Of a DNA stretch of 64,000 nucleotides, positions 61,491 through 64,000 are shown piece by piece. The notes below the pieces were generated by a model. That model saw only the letters and a list, made by a program, of their open reading frames with translations. It did no database searches and had not been told where the DNA came from. The position numbers were made by a program, and so were the translations under genes. The stretch is from positions 35,896,423 through 35,960,422 of the forward strand of contig CM033394.1 of the NCBI GenBank assembly GCA_019426215.1, given 5' to 3'. Every line of letters starts with the position of its first letter. Position 1 is the stretch's first letter. Source of the DNA: Buddleja alternifolia (lineage: Eukaryota > Streptophyta > Magnoliopsida > Lamiales > Scrophulariaceae).

Positions 61491-62544
61491 TGTTAGGAAA
61501 TTTCTTTTTAGATGTTTTGATGATAACAAGATAGGTTTATGTTAGACCCCAAAGATTATGTAAGTTTATCTTTAATAGAATATGTTTAAGCGTTTAACAA
61601 AGTTATCGAGTTGTAATTTTAGATTAGGCTTATATTTTTATCTTTATAGATTTTAGACTAAGTATTGGATACCGAGTCGCAGATAGAATTCTAGGTGAGT
61701 CTGTCAAAGATGAAGTTGAAGATCAGCGTCTGAAGTTAAGTAAAGATGAAGATTGTCTTAAGCGTTTGTCAAACGCTAAGGACATTTCAAGAGTATGAAT
61801 CAGCGATTAAGCTTCCAAACGATCAAGAGATTAGATTCACCTGAAATAAATTCCTAAGTTAATTAAGGAATTAAATGCAATCATCAACGGACATTTATTT
61901 TCAATGAAAAATAAGTTCAAATGCATTAAATGTCTGATAAAAGCATTAAATGTGATAAGGATTAATTGCATACATACAAACCACCATTAACTAGACTGTC
62001 AGAGTTCAAAATTTGCCACATCTAATTGGTGCAGCAGAAATTCAGAAATGTCAAAAAAATGGACTATTCACTCGCTACGTGAGAGACAAGCGCCTGCATG
62101 AGTCCAACAAACAAATCCCAAGAAAATCTCTATAAATAGTACCCTTCAACGACCCTAATTACATATACACACATACACAAGAAAATAGGTCAAAACTTTG
62201 CTGAAATTCTTACACGAAAAACTGACAAATTTCATAGCCAAAATCCTTCAAGCTTTTCATACATTTCAAAGACATTCACAGATATCTCAAACATCTTCCA
62301 TAGAAGAATCCTTCATTATTATTGAGATATCCCAAGTTGTTTGAACTTCCAAAAATCAAACAAACCTTTGTGATCAAAACCCTCCAGCCTCTTTCATTTG
62401 TATGAGGAACAAGTTGTGAATCAAGTAGTATTGAGTGAGAGAAGCTTGTTGAAGAGATCTAAAGTGGAGCTGAAGTCTGTGTGATTAAGGAGCTCAATAT
62501 CATGTTTTTGTTATTCATCATTTGTAGAAGTCCTCTGTGAAGAC
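61491..62544 (+). mobile_element. LTR, truncated copy
   Basis: Starts TGTTAGGAAATTTC and aligns for about 1.05 kb with 62545-63610. Cut where the next copy begins, missing its last several hundred bases. Shared blocks include ATACCGAGTCGC and GAAGTTGAAGATCAGCGTCT. Confidence 0.75.
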
Positions 62545-64000
62545 TGTTAGGAAATTTCATGTTAGATGTTTTGATGATGACAAGAATAGGATTTTATGTT
62601 AGGCCCTAAAAGAATGTAAGTTTATGCTTTCATAGAACATTTGTATAAGCGTTTGAAAGTTTGTTGCTTTGTTAGGCTTGTAATTTTTATCTTTATAGAT
62701 TTTAGACTAAGTATTAGATACCGAGTCGCTGATAGAATTCTAGGTGAGTCTATCAAAGATGAAGTTGAAGATCAGCGTCTGAAGTCAAGTGAAGATGAGA
62801 ATTTGTTCTAAGCGTCTATCAAATGCTAAAGGACTATTTCAGGATTTATGAATCAAGCGCTCAAGCTACTCAAGCGATCAAGGATTAGATTCACCTGAAG
62901 TAAATTCTCAAGTCATGAAAGACTTAAATGCAATCATCAACGGATATTTATTTCCAGCGAAAAATAAATTCAAATGCATTAAATGCCTGATAAGTGCATT
63001 AAATGTGATAAGCTATTATGACTTGTGGACAAGCCACCTTTTAACTAGACTGTCAGAATTCAGAGTTCAAAGTCTGCTCCTGTCTAATCGGAACCAGCAA
63101 AAATTCAGGAATGTCAAACAAGGGACTGTTTAACGCGCTGCGTGAGAGACACGCGCCTACATGTGTCCAACGGACAAATCCCAAGAAATCTCTATAAATA
63201 GTACCCTCAGCAAAACCCTATAGATACAGACACAAACGTTCATGCACAAGAAAAGGTAGAAACTTTGCAGAAATTATTTGAGAGAAAAACTTACAAACTC
63301 CATAGCCAAAATTCTTTTAAGCTTTTCATACACATTCCAAAGAGAGTCAAAGATATCTCAAACCTCTTCAAAGAAGAACCCTAAACTCCTACTGAGATAT
63401 CCTAAATTGTTTGAATTTCCTAACATCAAACAAACTCATGACAAAACCCTCAACATCTTTTATCTGAGTGAGAAAATCTATTGATTCACAAGCAGTATTT
63501 TTGTGTAAAAGAAGCTTGTTGAAGAAGGTCTTTATTGGAGCTAAAGTCTGCGTGATCAAGGAGCTCAAGATCATGTTCTCTCTCCTCTATCTTGTAGTAG
63601 TCTCTGTGTGACTCTTCGTGAATCATTTTAGTGCATTGCCTCCAAGTGTTCAAAAGAGAAGAAGGACGTAGTTGGGATTACATCACCCAGTGAACCTTAT
63701 AATATCTTGTGTCATTTACTGCTTTATTGCTTTACTTTACATTTTCATATTATATCTTTGAAAAGGTATTAAAACGGTTAACCAACTATTGGTTAAAGAT
63801 AACGCTAAGCTTACAAAATCATTTCCGCTGTGCTAACCCTGATTGAGCGATTGAGACATTATCCTACTTTGGTAATTGTTGAAATCACTAAGTCTAAGTT
63901 ATCTTATCTTAAGCGCCTGACCTAGCGCTGAGCTTACTAAGCGTTCAAATTCTTCAAAACTTTTGAGTGACGCTAAATCTTTCAAAGAGAAAATCTACAA
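62545..64000 (+). mobile_element. LTR (second copy) running off the window
   Basis: Starts TGTTAGGAAATTTCATG and continues at least 1455 bp to the window edge without a clear TAACA-type end or primer site, so the LTR is long, as in some copia lineages. Orientation is assumed from the TG start; no internal region is visible. Confidence 0.65.

Overview
The window is nuclear DNA of a eudicot plant. The two intact genes are split by spliceable introns (GT..AG), the intergenic DNA is AT-rich, and the repeats are plant-type: Ty1/copia and TRIM elements primed by initiator-tRNA-Met-like sites, LINEs with RNase H, and hAT, Mutator and PIF/Harbinger MITEs. I cannot name the species from sequence alone; an asterid is possible but is only a guess.

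Layout: 1-10232 is a degenerate Ty1/copia retrotransposon on the minus strand. It has two LTRs of about 1.68 kb (1287-2962 and 8553-10232), with a second truncated internal leader beyond the left LTR. 10233-15950 holds decayed minus-strand gene remnants: two direct copies of a Myb/SANT-like domain and a B3-domain pseudogene. 15950-43520 is a long gene-poor stretch that contains a solo LTR and a complete TRIM of the same family, four tRNA-derived SINEs (two of one family), LINE ends, hAT/MULE/PIF MITEs with readable target-site duplications, a perfect 82-bp palindrome and many AT microsatellites.

43764-46800 is a complete plus-strand XTH gene of the XTH27/28 type (four coding exons, 328 aa), a cell-wall xyloglucan enzyme. 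A 773-bp MULE lies just upstream of its promoter. 48951-58001 is a complete minus-strand gene for the chloroplast anthranilate synthase beta (glutamine amidotransferase) subunit, with seven exons and 276 or 283 aa. Its introns contain a MULE-type MITE and a TRIM. Its promoter is confined between the start codon, a 30-G homopolymer and a LINE.

58276-61440 is LINE debris (ORF2 RT tail, then a DUF4283 ORF1 piece), interrupted by a PIF-type MITE that sits exactly at the joint of an 87-bp tandem duplication. 61491-64000 holds two head-to-tail LTR copies of another retrotransposon, the second running out of the window.

The two intact genes belong to unrelated pathways (wall remodelling and tryptophan synthesis) and I see no functional coupling. 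I found no convincing new biological system. The most unusual items are the TE-built promoters of both genes, tail-only retroposon scars, the palindrome, the TRIM family with a duplicated TATA box, and the paired Myb/SANT remnants.
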